Shown here: piece after piece, positions 47,142 through 56,761 of the stretch | Numbering within the stretch: position 1 is the stretch's first letter | Layout: every line of letters starts with the position of its first letter | Program-made: the position numbers and the translations under genes | Assembly (NCBI RefSeq): GCF_022437945.1 | Contig: NZ_CP092535.1 | Span: 2,542,001 to 2,606,000, forward strand | Source: Nocardioides sp. TF02-7 | GTDB taxonomy: Bacteria; Actinomycetota; Actinomycetes; Propionibacteriales; Nocardioidaceae | Length of the DNA: 64,000 nt | Direction of reading: 5' to 3' | The notes under the pieces: model-generated | What the model saw: the letters and a program-made list of their open reading frames with translations, nothing else | What the model was told of the DNA's origin: nothing | The model's database searches: none

Positions 47142-48651
47142 CTACCGGCCGTCCCCCACGGCTCCCGGCGACGCGGGGAGCACCGAGGTCGCCGCGACCT
47201 CGGCGTACCGCAGCGCGCTGGTCTTCGGCGTCCGCCGCTGCGTGGCGTAGTCGACGTGCACCAGCCCGAACCGCTGCCCGTAGCCGTAGGCCCACTCGAA
47301 GTTGTCGAGCAGCGACCACGCGAAGTAGCCGCGTACGTCGACACCGGCGGCCATCGCGTCGTGCACGGCGGCCAGGTGGGCGTGGACGAACGCCCACCGC
47401 TCCGGGTCGTCGACCGAGCCGTCGGGCGCCACCACGTCGTCGTAGGCCGCGCCGTTCTCGGTGATGTACATCGGCGGGGCGGCGTACTCCTCGTGGAGGC
47501 GGACCAGCAGCCGGGTGAGCCCGTCGGGCTGCACCTCCCAGTCGAGGCCGGTCACCGGGTAGCCCCGGCGGGGGAAGGTGATGTCGTCGCCGCCGGGGTA
47601 CGGCGACCGCACCGGCCGGGCGGGGTGCTGGATCCGCGAGCCCAGCAGGTCCTCCTGCGGGTGCGGGCCGCCCCGAGGCGCCGTCGCCGTGGTAGTAGTT
47701 CACGCCCAGCACGTCGAGCGGGGTGCTGATGAGGGCGAGGTCGCCGTCGTCGACGAACTCCTCCCACGCCTTCCCCTGCCAGGTCATGCCGTCCGTGATC
47801 GAGTGGAGGTCCTGCGCGTAGGAGCCGCGCAGGACCGGGTCGAGGAAGATCCGGTTCCACAGGTGGTCCACCCGGTGCGCCGCGGCGACGTCGGCCGGCT
47901 CGGCCGGGTCGAACGGGTCGGCCACCGTCAGGTTGAGCGTGATGCCGAGCTGCGCGGTGCTGCCGCGGCGGCGGAGCTCGTCGACGACGAGGCCGTGACC
48001 GAGCATCAGGTGGTGCGCCGCCACGACGCCGGCGACGCCCTCCTGGCGGCCGGGCGCGTGCTGGCCGCCGGTGTAGCCGAGGAACGCCGAGCACCACGGC
48101 TCGTTCATCGTCGTCCAGAACGGCACCCGGTCGCCGAGGGCGTCGTAGAGGGAGAGGGCGTACTCGGCGAACCGGTAGGCCGTGTCGCGGTTGGTCCACC
48201 CGCCGGCGTCCTCGAGGGCCTGCGGCAGGTCCCAGTGGTAGAGCGTCACCCAGGGCGTGATGTCGCGCCCCAGCAGCTCGTCGACCAGCCGCGAGTAGAA
48301 CCCGATGCCGCGCTCGTCGGGTGCGCCGCCGTCCGGCCGCACCCGCGGCCACGCCGTGGAGAACCGGTAGGCGTTGAGGTTGAGCGTCGACATCAGCGCG
48401 ACGTCGTCGGGCATCCGGTGGTAGTGGTCGCAGGCCACGTCACCGGTGTCGCCGTCGATCACGGCGCCGGGGACCCAGGCGAAGGTGTCCCAGATCGAGG
48501 GGCTGCGGCCGTCCTCGGCGGCGGCGCCCTCGATCTGGTACGCCGCCGTCGCCGACCCCCAGAGGAAGCCCGGGGGGAACCGACGCTCGCGCGCGACGGC
48601 GGTCGCCGGGTCCGGGGAGCTGGTGGTCGTGGTCGGTCGGGTGGTCGTCAT
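47142..48651 (-). CDS. bglC: GH1 family beta-glucosidase (frameshift near 47671-47674)
   Basis: About 503 residues from ATG 48651, overlapping the permease stop (ATGA). GH1 signatures: [20 protein letters not shown] near residue 27, the acid/base Glu in [19 protein letters not shown], the nucleophile Glu in [12 protein letters not shown] and the C-terminal [20 protein letters not shown]. One extra base in gcggggcgg splits it; repaired, [20 protein letters not shown]. No signal peptide, so it hydrolyses imported cellobiose in the cytoplasm. The gene order cebE-cebF-cebG-bglC equals that of Streptomyces. Confidence 0.93.
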
Positions 48652-49472
48652 CCCTTGACGGCTCCTTGCATGATGCCGGTCACCAGCTGGCGGCCCGACA
48701 GGACGAACAGGATCAGGAGGGGGACCGTGGCCATCCCCGCACCGGCGAGGACGAGGGCGTAGTCCGTCGTCTGGCCCTGGCCGGTGAGGGCCAGCCGGTC
48801 GAGCGCGATCTGGAGGGTCTCGGTCTTCTGCAGGGCGACCAACGGCCACATGTAGTCGGTCCAGACCGTCATGAACGTGAAGAGGAACAGGATCGCCATC
48901 GCCGGGCGGGCGGCGGGTACGGCGACCGTCCAGAACGTGCGGATCATCGTGCAGCCGTCCATCCGGGCGGCCTCGATCAGCTCGTCGGGCACGGCGTCGA
49001 CGAGGTACTGGCGCATGAAGAACACGCCGAACGCGGTGACCAGGGTCGGCAGCGCGACCGCCACCAGGGTGTCGAGCAGGCCGTAGTCGCGCATCAGGAT
49101 GAACAGCGGGACGATCGCGAGCTGGGTCGGCACCGCCATCGTCATCACCACGAAGCCCATCAGCACGTTGCTGCCGCGGAACCTGAGCTTGGCGAACGAG
49201 TAGCCGGCGAGGGTGGAGAACAGCACCACCGACAGGCCGCACGCCGTCGAGACGAGCAGGCTGTTGAACATCGCCGTCCAGAACTCGGTGGTGTCGAGCA
49301 CCCGCTGGGCGTTCTCCAGGAAGTGCCCGCCGGGGAGGATCGGCGGCGGGAACGAGTTCGCGTCGCCCTTCGTGTGCGACCCGATGACGAACGACCAGTA
49401 GAGCGGCAGCGCGCTGCCGATCACGAAGGCCGAGAGCAGGCCGTAGACCACGAACCCGGGCCGGCGGTTCAT
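48648..49472 (-). CDS. cebG: ABC sugar permease, CebG-like
   Basis: 274 residues, six membrane segments. The binding-protein-dependent permease EAA loop reads [20 protein letters not shown]. Start ATG 49472 overlaps the stop of the first permease by 4 bp. With CebF it forms the membrane channel for cellobiose or related oligosaccharides, powered by the shared MsiK-like ATPase at 52046. Start [20 protein letters not shown] is a normal MalG-type N-terminus. Confidence 0.93.
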   Translation of the reverse strand: MNRRPGFVVYGLLSAFVIGSALPLYWSFVIGSHTKGDANSFPPPILPGGHFLENAQRVLDTTEFWTAMFNSLLVSTACGLSVVLFSTLAGYSFAKLRFRGSNVLMGFVVMTMAVPTQLAIVPLFILMRDYGLLDTLVAVALPTLVTAFGVFFMRQYLVDAVPDELIEAARMDGCTMIRTFWTVAVPAARPAMAILFLFTFMTVWTDYMWPLVALQKTETLQIALDRLALTGQGQTTDYALVLAGAGMATVPLLILFVLSGRQLVTGIMQGAVKG

Positions 49473-50449
49473 GAGGACCTCCGGGTGAAGTAGCGGGTGA
49501 TCGCGAAGTTGAGCAGCGCGATCCCGACGATGATCAGGAACAGCACCCACGCGGCGGCCGACGCGCGGCCGTAGAACTGGTCCTCGATGCCCTTCACGTA
49601 GATGTAGAGCGTCGAGGTCATGTACTGGTGGTCGGGTCCGCCCTCGCGCTGCGGGGTGTCGTCGAACAGCCGCGGCTCGGTGAAGATCTGCAGCCCGCCG
49701 ATGGTGCTGGTGACGATGACGAAGATCATCGTCGGCCGGATCATCGGCAGCGTGACCGACAGGAACTGCCGCACCCGGCCGGCGCCGTCGAGGGCGGCGG
49801 ACTCGTAGAGGTCGCGCGGCACCGCCTGCATCGCGGCGAGGAAGATCAGCGCGTTGTAGCCGGTCCAGCGCCAGTTGACCATGCCGGCGATCGCGAAGTG
49901 GCTCCACCAGCGGTCGACGTGCCAGCGGATCGGCTCCAGCCCGACACCGTCGAGCATCGCGTTGATCACGCCGTACTTGTCGGCGAAGAGGCTGCCGAAG
50001 ATCAGCACCGCCGCGGTCGGGGCGACCACGAACGGCAGCAGCACGCTCATCCGCCAGAACGTCCGCCCGCGCAGGTGGGTGTCGAGCAGCGCGGCGATGC
50101 ACACCGCGGCGACCACCTGCGGCACCGACGACATCACGAAGATGCTGAAGGTGTTGACCAGCGACTTGATGAACACCGGGTCGGTGAGGACGAACCGGTA
50201 GTTCTCCAGGCCGACGAACTCGCCGCGCTGGTAGTAGAGCCGCTCCCAGTCGTGCACCGACAGGTAGCCGGTGTAGAGGAGCGGGAACAGGCCGACCAGG
50301 CCGAACAGGACGAAGAACGGCGAGATGTAGAGGTACGGCGACAGCTTGAGGTCCCAGCGGGACAGCCGCTGCCGGCGGACGAGGCGGGGGCCGCCCGCCG
50401 GGGCCGCGGCAGGCGCGGCCTCGGCGGGCGACTCGAGCTGGGTGCTCAC
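49469..50449 (-). CDS. cebF: ABC sugar permease, CebF-like
   Basis: 326 residues from GTG 50449 ([20 protein letters not shown]), overlapping the cebE stop. MalF-type permease with six membrane segments after a cytoplasmic lead, and the EAA loop [20 protein letters not shown]. Partner of CebG. An in-frame longer start would enter cebE and is rejected. Confidence 0.93.
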   Translation of the reverse strand: MSTQLESPAEAAPAAAPAGGPRLVRRQRLSRWDLKLSPYLYISPFFVLFGLVGLFPLLYTGYLSVHDWERLYYQRGEFVGLENYRFVLTDPVFIKSLVNTFSIFVMSSVPQVVAAVCIAALLDTHLRGRTFWRMSVLLPFVVAPTAAVLIFGSLFADKYGVINAMLDGVGLEPIRWHVDRWWSHFAIAGMVNWRWTGYNALIFLAAMQAVPRDLYESAALDGAGRVRQFLSVTLPMIRPTMIFVIVTSTIGGLQIFTEPRLFDDTPQREGGPDHQYMTSTLYIYVKGIEDQFYGRASAAAWVLFLIIVGIALLNFAITRYFTRRSS

Positions 50450-51765
50450 TGGAGCGCTTCGACCTCGTTCACGAAGGTCTCCCACGACTTGTCCGGGTCA
50501 CCGCCCTGGTCGACGCGGGTGATCGCCTCCTGGAACTTGCCGAGGATGTCGGAGTAGAGCGGGCCGTGGTAGGGCTGCACCGTGATCGCGTTGGCCCGGT
50601 TGGAGAAGATCTCGCCGACCGGCGCGTCGTTGAAGTACGGGTCGGACGCCTCGAGGAGCGCCGAGTCCTCCAGCGCCTGGGCCTGCGACGGGAAGTTGCC
50701 GTACTGCTCGAAGATCCGGATCTGCTGCTCCGGAGCGGTCAGCCACGCGGCGAGCTCCTTGGCCTCCTCCTGGTGCGGCGAGGACTTCGGCACGGCGAGG
50801 TAGGAGCCGCCCCAGTTGCCGCCGCCACCGGGGAACACGTCGGCGATGTCCCACACGACGCCCTTCGGCGCGGGGTCGCCGGTGTTGTCGCGGATGTTGC
50901 TGCGCATCCAGCCGGGGCAGGGGACGGTGGCGAAGCCGTCGTTGGTGAAGCCGGCGGTCCAGTCGTCGCTCCACTGCGCGACGCCGGTGGAGAGCTTCTC
51001 GGCGTTGCCGGTGACCGTGTCGTAGACGGCGCGGAGCTCGTCGTTCTCGACGTTGACGGTGTTGTCGGCCTCCTCGAACGGGAACTCGACCTGGTTGAGC
51101 ATCGCCTGCGCGATCGAGCCGGAGGCGTCGTACCACTGCGCGTCGCTGTTGGCGACGAACTCCTCGCCGAGGGCGTAGTAGTCCTCCCACGTGGTCATCC
51201 GCTCGGCGACCTCCTCGCGGTCGGTCGGCAGCCCCGCCTTCTCGAAGAGGTCGGCGCGGTAGCAGATCGCCTCCGGGCCGGCGTCGGTCGCGTAGCCGAC
51301 GAGCTGGCCGTCGGGCGTGGTGGCGGCGTCCTCCTTGAAGTCCAGCCAGCGGCCCTCGACGTCGGGGGAGGAGAGGTCGACCCAGCGGTCGGGCGCGGCC
51401 ACCAGGGCCGGGATGAAGTCGCCCTCGATCGCCACGACGTCCGGGAGGCCCTCGTTGGCCTGCAGGAGCGTGTTGAGCTCGTTCTTCCAGTCGTCCCAGA
51501 GCGAGACCTTGGTCTGCTCGACCTGGATGTCGGGGTTCTCGGCGTTCCACTCCTCGATGAGCTCGTCGTAGCCGAACTCGCCGAACGTCGTGATCGTGAG
51601 GGTCTCGCCCTCGCCCAGCGCCTTCTGCTCGGCGGACGCGGTCGGGTCGCTGTCGTCGCCGCAGGCCGCGGTGAGCCCGAGGACGAGAGCGGTGACGGCA
51701 CCGAGGGCGAGCCGCCCACGGTGGAGGTGCGGCCGGGAGGCCGGCCGGTTGGTGGTGATGCGCAC
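50446..51765 (-). CDS. cebE: Sugar-binding lipoprotein, CebE-like
   Basis: 439 residues from GTG 51765 (MRITTNRPASRPHLHRGRLA), with GGAGCTTTC upstream. Lipoprotein signal: ALVLGLTAACGDDSD with lipid Cys at about residue 34. Extracytoplasmic solute-binding family 1: LTITTFGEFGYDELIEEWNA, IEGDFIPALVAAPDRWVDLS and PGGGGNWGGSYLAVPKSSPH. It collects cellobiose or cellotriose for CebFG. First gene of the operon; its promoter region has two CebR-like operators. Confidence 0.93.
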   Translation of the reverse strand: MRITTNRPASRPHLHRGRLALGAVTALVLGLTAACGDDSDPTASAEQKALGEGETLTITTFGEFGYDELIEEWNAENPDIQVEQTKVSLWDDWKNELNTLLQANEGLPDVVAIEGDFIPALVAAPDRWVDLSSPDVEGRWLDFKEDAATTPDGQLVGYATDAGPEAICYRADLFEKAGLPTDREEVAERMTTWEDYYALGEEFVANSDAQWYDASGSIAQAMLNQVEFPFEEADNTVNVENDELRAVYDTVTGNAEKLSTGVAQWSDDWTAGFTNDGFATVPCPGWMRSNIRDNTGDPAPKGVVWDIADVFPGGGGNWGGSYLAVPKSSPHQEEAKELAAWLTAPEQQIRIFEQYGNFPSQAQALEDSALLEASDPYFNDAPVGEIFSNRANAITVQPYHGPLYSDILGKFQEAITRVDQGGDPDKSWETFVNEVEALQ

Positions 51766-51834
51766 GGTGAAAGCTCCTGCCCGTTGTGCTGCCGTTGAGG
51801 TCGCGGATCGGGTGATCCGGTGGGTGGAAGGGTG

Positions 51835-51850
51835 TGAGAGCGCTTCCACT
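51835..51850. promoter_or_regulatory. CebR-like operator 1
   Basis: TGAGAGCGCTTCCACT, whose first 14 bases form a near-palindrome close to TGGGAGCGCTCCCA. It lies 70 bp upstream of cebE. Confidence 0.8.
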
Positions 51851-51944
51851 CTTGACGGGACGTCACGATGACACGCGTCACATGCACTGTCAACAGGGCC
51901 GCTCTGCAGCGGGGATGTCGCTGCGCACGCTGCGGCGTCAGGAA

Positions 51945-51960
51945 TGAGAGCGCTTCCACT
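51945..51960. promoter_or_regulatory. CebR-like operator 2
   Basis: 16-bp sequence identical to operator 1, 110 bp away and 86 bp upstream of the divergent ATPase gene. Two equal sites let one repressor control both transcripts, possibly by looping. Confidence 0.8.
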
Positions 51961-52045
51961 AGACGCGGCGGCACGGCCGTCGTACGGTGTGCGCGGCGAC
52001 AGCCCTGACCGACCGCCGGGTCGGTGCGGAAGGAAGGAAGAATCG

Positions 52046-53159
52046 ATGGCGCAGGTGCGGTTCGAGCACGCCGAGCACGTCTACCCGGGGGCCGACCGGC
52101 CCGCGGTGTCCGACCTCAACCTGACGATCGAGGACGGCGAGTTCATGGTGCTCGTCGGCCCCTCGGGGTGCGGGAAGTCGACGTCGCTGCGGATGCTCGC
52201 CGGCTTGGAGGACGTCTCCTCCGGGGCGGTGTTCATCGGTGAGGACGACGTGAGCCGGGTGCCGCCGAAGGACCGCGACATCGCGATGGTGTTTCAGAAC
52301 TATGCGCTCTACCCGCACCTCACGGTGGCGGAGAACATGGCGTTCGCCCTGAAGATCGCGGGGATCGGGAAGGCGGAGAGGCGGGGCGCGGGTCGCCGAG
52401 GCCGCGAAGCTGCTCGACCTCGAGGAGGTGCTCGACCGCAAGCCGAAGGCGCTGTCCGGCGGCCAGCGGCAGCGGGTCGCGATGGGGCGGGCCATCGTGC
52501 GCAAGCCGCAGGTCTTCTGCATGGACGAGCCGCTGTCGAACCTCGACGCCAAGCTGCGCGTGTCCACCCGCACCCAGATCGCCGCCCTGCAGCGGCGCCT
52601 GGGCGTCACGACCGTCTACGTCACCCACGACCAGGTGGAGGCGATGACGATGGGCGACCGCGTGGCGGTGATGAAGGGCGGCGTCCTCCAGCAGGTCGAC
52701 ACCCCGCTGGCGCTCTACGACCGGCCGGCCAACCTGTTCGTCGCCGGCTTCATCGGCTCCCCGGCGATGAACCTGCTCTCCGGCGCGACTGCCGGCGACG
52801 GCGCGGCCGTCGTCGACGGCTTCGAGCTGCCGATCGACCGCTCCGCCGCCGCCGCGTCGTCGGGCGCCGTCACCCTCGGCATCCGCCCGGAGTCGTGGCG
52901 CGTCGCCGCCCCGCACGAGTCCGGGTACGCCGTGCGGGTCGCCGTCGTCGAGGAGCTCGGCGCCGACGCCTTCCTCTACGCCACCCCCGCCGGCGTCGAC
53001 GCGACCGAGCGCCCCGGCGAGGTCGTGCCCCAGGTCGTCGCCCGCCTCGAGGGCCGCCAGCAGCTGCACCCCGGCCAGGAGGTCCGGCTGGTCGCCGACC
53101 CGCGGGCCGTGCACGTCTTCGACAGCGTGTCGGGGGAGCGGCTGGCGCTCGCGGGCTGA
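52046..53159 (+). CDS. msiK: MsiK/UgpC-type sugar ABC transporter ATPase (frameshift near 52383-52386)
   Basis: About 371 residues from ATG 52046 with AAGGAAGGAAG upstream. Walker [22 protein letters not shown]-loop [20 protein letters not shown], signature [17 protein letters not shown], Walker [18 protein letters not shown]-loop [12 protein letters not shown], then a TOBE domain. One extra G in aggcggggcg splits it; repair gives [20 protein letters not shown]. MsiK energises several sugar importers in Streptomyces; here divergent from cebE and near a CebR-like operator, so it should serve CebEFG at least. Confidence 0.92.
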
Positions 53160-53167
53160 GCTTCCCG

Positions 53168-54442
53168 TCAGGAGCGCTTGCGCCGCAGCACGCCGCAGCC
53201 CGCCGCGAGGCAGACCGACGCGAGCGTGAGTGCGGTGGCCCGGAACGCCGCGTCGTCGCCGCCGTAGGCGTCCAGGAGCGTGACGCTGGCCGCGGAGCCG
53301 ACCGAGAACCCCAGGTAGCGCAGCAGCTGATTGAAGGCGAGCGCGCTGCCGGTCTCGGCGCGCGGCACGTGCGGCACGATCAGCATCGGCAGCGAGGAGA
53401 ACGTGAACCCGCTGCCGAGGCCGCCGAGAGCCATCACCAACAGCGCCTGCCACAGGTGGTGGTGCACGAAGGCGAGCAGCAGCATCGCGGAGGCGAACAC
53501 CGCGCAACCGGTCGGCAGCAGCAGGTGGGGCCCCCACCGCGCGGCCACCACGCGGGCGAGGCGGTTGCCACTGACACTGAGGAGCGCGTAGGGCACGAGG
53601 ACGAGGCCGACCACGGCCACGTCGTGGCCCAGGCCGATGTCGCTGTGAGGGTCGCCCTGGACGAGGATGACGACCAGCGCAAGCAGCCCGTACATGCCGA
53701 GGCCGATCCCGAAGGTCACCGCGTTGGGACCGACCACGCCGCGGCGCGCGGCGAGGCGGAGGTCTACGAGCGGATGCCCCCGGCGGCGCGCCGGTCCGGC
53801 AGTCCAAGCCACCCACGCGACGAGCAGCGCCACTCCAGCGGCGGCCGAGCCGAGAATCGGCCACGACGTCCAACCGGCCCGGTCGCCCTGGCTGATCGCG
53901 AGCAGCAGCGCGACCGTGCCGGCCGACAGAAGCGCGGCGCCGGCGAGGTCCACCCGCTGCGGGCGCTCGCCGGTCGTGCTGCGGGGCAGGTGCCGGAACG
54001 CGAGCGCGAACGTGAGACCGATGAGGAGGGCTCCGAACCAGTAGGCGCCGGCGACGCCGAAGCCGGACGCGACCACCGCGGTCACCGGGTAGCCGAGCCC
54101 GGCGCCCGCGACCGTGGTCACCGAGAGCAGGGCGAGCCGGGACACGAGCACCGGGCCGGTCCACAGATCCCTCGCCACCGCGATCGCCAGCGGGAAGAGG
54201 GCCAGCCCGACGCCCTGGAGCGCACGGCCCGCGACCAGTGGGCCCAGCCCGATCGGCAGGGCCGACAGCACCGAGCCGACGAAGACCGTCGCCAAGCCAC
54301 CCAGCACGACCGGCCGCCGGAGCCGACCGCTGCCCCACCTGCCGAGCACAGGCGTCGCCACCGCGCCCGCGATCAACGTCACGGTCAGCGCCCACTGGGC
54401 GGTGCTGATCGGCACCCCGTGGGTCTCCGCGATCTGCGGCAC
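53168..54442 (-). CDS. Major facilitator superfamily drug-type transporter
   Basis: At least 424 residues, about 13 membrane segments, DHA2-like. The motif [20 protein letters not shown] after the second segment is the MFS motif A. The annotated start is GTG 54442, but in-frame, membrane-like sequence continues upstream ([20 protein letters not shown]) to about 54580 with no start codon, so the true N-terminus is probably hidden by a base error or an unusual start near the end of the upstream reductase. Substrate unknown. Last gene of the korAB-fdxA-reductase strand. Confidence 0.82.
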   Translation of the reverse strand: MPQIAETHGVPISTAQWALTVTLIAGAVATPVLGRWGSGRLRRPVVLGGLATVFVGSVLSALPIGLGPLVAGRALQGVGLALFPLAIAVARDLWTGPVLVSRLALLSVTTVAGAGLGYPVTAVVASGFGVAGAYWFGALLIGLTFALAFRHLPRSTTGERPQRVDLAGAALLSAGTVALLLAISQGDRAGWTSWPILGSAAAGVALLVAWVAWTAGPARRRGHPLVDLRLAARRGVVGPNAVTFGIGLGMYGLLALVVILVQGDPHSDIGLGHDVAVVGLVLVPYALLSVSGNRLARVVAARWGPHLLLPTGCAVFASAMLLLAFVHHHLWQALLVMALGGLGSGFTFSSLPMLIVPHVPRAETGSALAFNQLLRYLGFSVGSAASVTLLDAYGGDDAAFRATALTLASVCLAAGCGVLRRKRS

Positions 54443-54602
54443 CAGCGGCGCGCCGAGACTGCTGACGACGGCGGTGACGGTCGTGATCGACGCAAGGGCG
54501 GCGAGCCGCCACCGGTCGGAGGCGGCCGGGGCGCGCGAAGCCTCGACGTCGGGGACTCCCGTCGGTGGTGCTCCTGGCCCGCTCGGTTCCGTGGCCGACC
54601 CC

Positions 54603-55281
54603 TCAGACGTCGGTGATCCGCACCGAGGCGTGGGCCTTGTAGCGCTTGTTCATCGCGATCAGGTTAGCGGTCAGCGCCTCGACCTGGCCGGCGTTCCGCA
54701 GGCGGCCGGCGTACACACCACGGCAGCCGGGGATCCGGCCCGCGAGCGCCTGCACCAGGTCGGTCGCCTTCCGGTCGTCGCCGAGCACCAGCACGTCGGC
54801 GTCGATCGACGCGACCTCCGGGTCGAGCAGCGTGACCGCGGACAGGTGGTGGAACGCGGCCACCACCGTCGACCCGGGCAGCACCGCTCGCGCCTGCTCG
54901 GCCGCGCTTCCCTCGGGGACGTCGAGCCGGAAAGGGCCCCTGCTTGTCGAAGCCCAGGGGGTTGACGCAGTCGACGACGACCTTGCCGTCCAGCGCCTCC
55001 GCGAGCCCGGCGAGCTGGTCGCGGTGGCCGTCCCAGGGGACGGTGACCAGCACGACGTCGGCGCGCCGGGCGACCTGCTCGTTGGTGTCGCCGTCCACGC
55101 CGGTGATGCCGGCAGCGGCCTCCGCTGCACGGTCGCGGTCACGGGAGCCGAGGATCACCTTCAGGCCGCTCGCCGCGAACCGGGTGGCCAGGCCGCGGCC
55201 CTGCGGTCCGGTTCCACCGAGGATCCCGATCGTCCGAGCCGACAGCACGTCGTCGGGGTCCTGCACGGGTGTCGTGGTCAT
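54603..55281 (-). CDS. npdG: NADPH-dependent F420 reductase (frameshift near 54931-54933)
   Basis: About 225 residues from ATG 55281. N-terminal NADP-binding fold [31 protein letters not shown] and [13 protein letters not shown]-terminal F420 part with [36 protein letters not shown] and [20 protein letters not shown]. One extra T in cccttt splits it; repaired, [20 protein letters not shown]. It exchanges hydride between NADP and coenzyme F420, known from methanogens and actinobacteria. Its place after fdxA and korAB suggests the set manages low-potential electrons. Confidence 0.9.
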
Positions 55282-55301
55282 GGCTTCCTCTCGGTCGGTG
55301 G

Positions 55302-55629
55302 TCAGGCGGTTGAGGACTGGGGCGGCAGCGCGGCGACGAGCGGATGGTCCTTGTCGATCTCGCCCATCTTCGCGGCGCCGCCGGGCGAGCCGAGGTCGTC
55401 GAAGAACTCGACGTTGGCCTGGTGGTAGACGCTCAGCTCATCCGGGACGTCGTCCTCGTAGAAGATCGCCTCCTCAGGACAGACCGGCTCACAGGCGCCG
55501 CAGTCGACGCACTCGTCGGGGTGGATGTACAGCATCCGCTTGCCCTCGTAGATGCAGTCGACAGGGGCACTCGTCGACGCAGGCCTTGTCCTTGACGTCG
55601 ACGCAGGGCTGCGCGATCACATAGGTCAT
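55302..55629 (-). CDS. fdxA: Seven-iron ferredoxin FdxA (one inserted base near 55563)
   Basis: 108 residues from ATG 55629 (MTYVIAQPCVDVKDKACVDE). The first cluster motif should read CVDECPVDCIYEG; an extra A at about 55563 (cgacagggg for cgacgggg) breaks it between ECP and VDC. The second motif CVDCGACEPVCPEEAIFYED is intact. FdxA holds a 3Fe-4S and a 4Fe-4S cluster and is the likely electron acceptor of KorAB just upstream. Unlike most breaks in the window, this one is not in a simple run. Confidence 0.92.
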
Positions 55630-55662
55630 GGAGAGGAGTCCTCGCTGGTCGGGTGGAGGTGC

Positions 55663-56761
55663 TCAGACGACGGTCCAGGTGTCGCCGGCGTTGATGAGCT
55701 GGGTGAGCCGGTCGGTGTCGCTGCCCTCGGCGGTGGCGCGGGCGTCGGTGACCTGTTGGCGGGCGAGGTCGTCGTAGGTGGGCCGCTCGACCTGGCGGAA
55801 GATGCCGATGGGGGGAGCGGTTGAGGTAGCCGCTGTCGGTGAGCCGGCTGATCGCGAACGCGGTGGAGGGGTCGGGGTGGTGGGCGTCGTGGACCAGGAG
55901 CGCCTCGAGCCCGGTCTGGGCGACGTCGACGACCTCGATGCCGCTGGCGGGGCCGCGGGTCAGGCCCTTGTCGCCGTGGCCGTCGGCCCCGCGGGTGCCG
56001 AAGGTGATCGGCTTGCCGTGCTCGAGGGGGATGATGGCGTGGTCCTTGGTGTCGGGGTCCTTGATGGCGTCGAAGGCGCCGTCGTTGAAGATCGGGCAGT
56101 TCTGGTAGATCTCGACCAGGGAGGTGCCGCGGTGGGCGGCGGCGGCGGCGAGCACGGAGGTGAGGTGCTTGCGGTCGCTGTCGATGGTGCGGGCGACGAA
56201 GGAGGCTTCGGCGCCCAGGGCCAGGGAGACCGGGTTGAAGGGGTGGTCCAGGGACCCGACGGGGGTGGACTTGGTGATCTTGCCGATCTCGCTGGTGGGG
56301 GAGTACTGGCCCTTGGTGAGGCCGTAGATGCGGTTGTTGAACAGCAGGATCGTCATGTTGACGTTGCGGCGCAGGGCGTGGATGAGGTGGTTGCCGCCGA
56401 TGGAGAGCGCGTCGCCGTCGCCGGTGACGACCCAGACCGAGAGGTCCTCGCGGGCGGTGGCGATGCCGGTGGCGATGGAGGGTGCGCGGCCGTGGATGGA
56501 GTGCATCCCGTAGGTGTCGAGGTAGTAGGGGAAGCGCGAGCTGCAGCCGATCCCGGAGACGAAGACGATGTTCTCCCGGCGCAGGCCGAGGTCGGGCAGG
56601 AAGGACTGGACGGCCTTGAGGACGGCGTAGTCGCCGCAGCCGGGGCACCAGCGGACCTCCTGGTCGGAGGCGAACTCCTTGGCGGTCTGCGGGCCCTCGG
56701 CGGCCGGCACCGACTCGGTGCCGGAACGGAACGACGGGATGCCGAGCGCGGTGGTGCTCAC
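55663..56761 (-). CDS. korB: 2-oxoacid:ferredoxin oxidoreductase beta subunit (frameshift near 55810-55815)
   Basis: About 366 residues from GTG 56761, overlapping the korA stop. Thiamine diphosphate-binding subunit: VRWCPGCGDYAVLKAVQSFL, FVSGIGCSSRFPYYLDTYGM, VWVVTGDGDALSIGGNHLIH and the TPP loop end LLFNNRIYGLTKGQYSPTSE. One extra C in ctcccccc splits the end; repaired, LNRSPIGIFRQVERPTYDD. Together with KorA it decarboxylates 2-oxoglutarate (or a related 2-oxoacid) to the acyl-CoA and reduces ferredoxin. The 3-Cys pattern for an extra cluster fits the two-subunit type. Confidence 0.93.
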
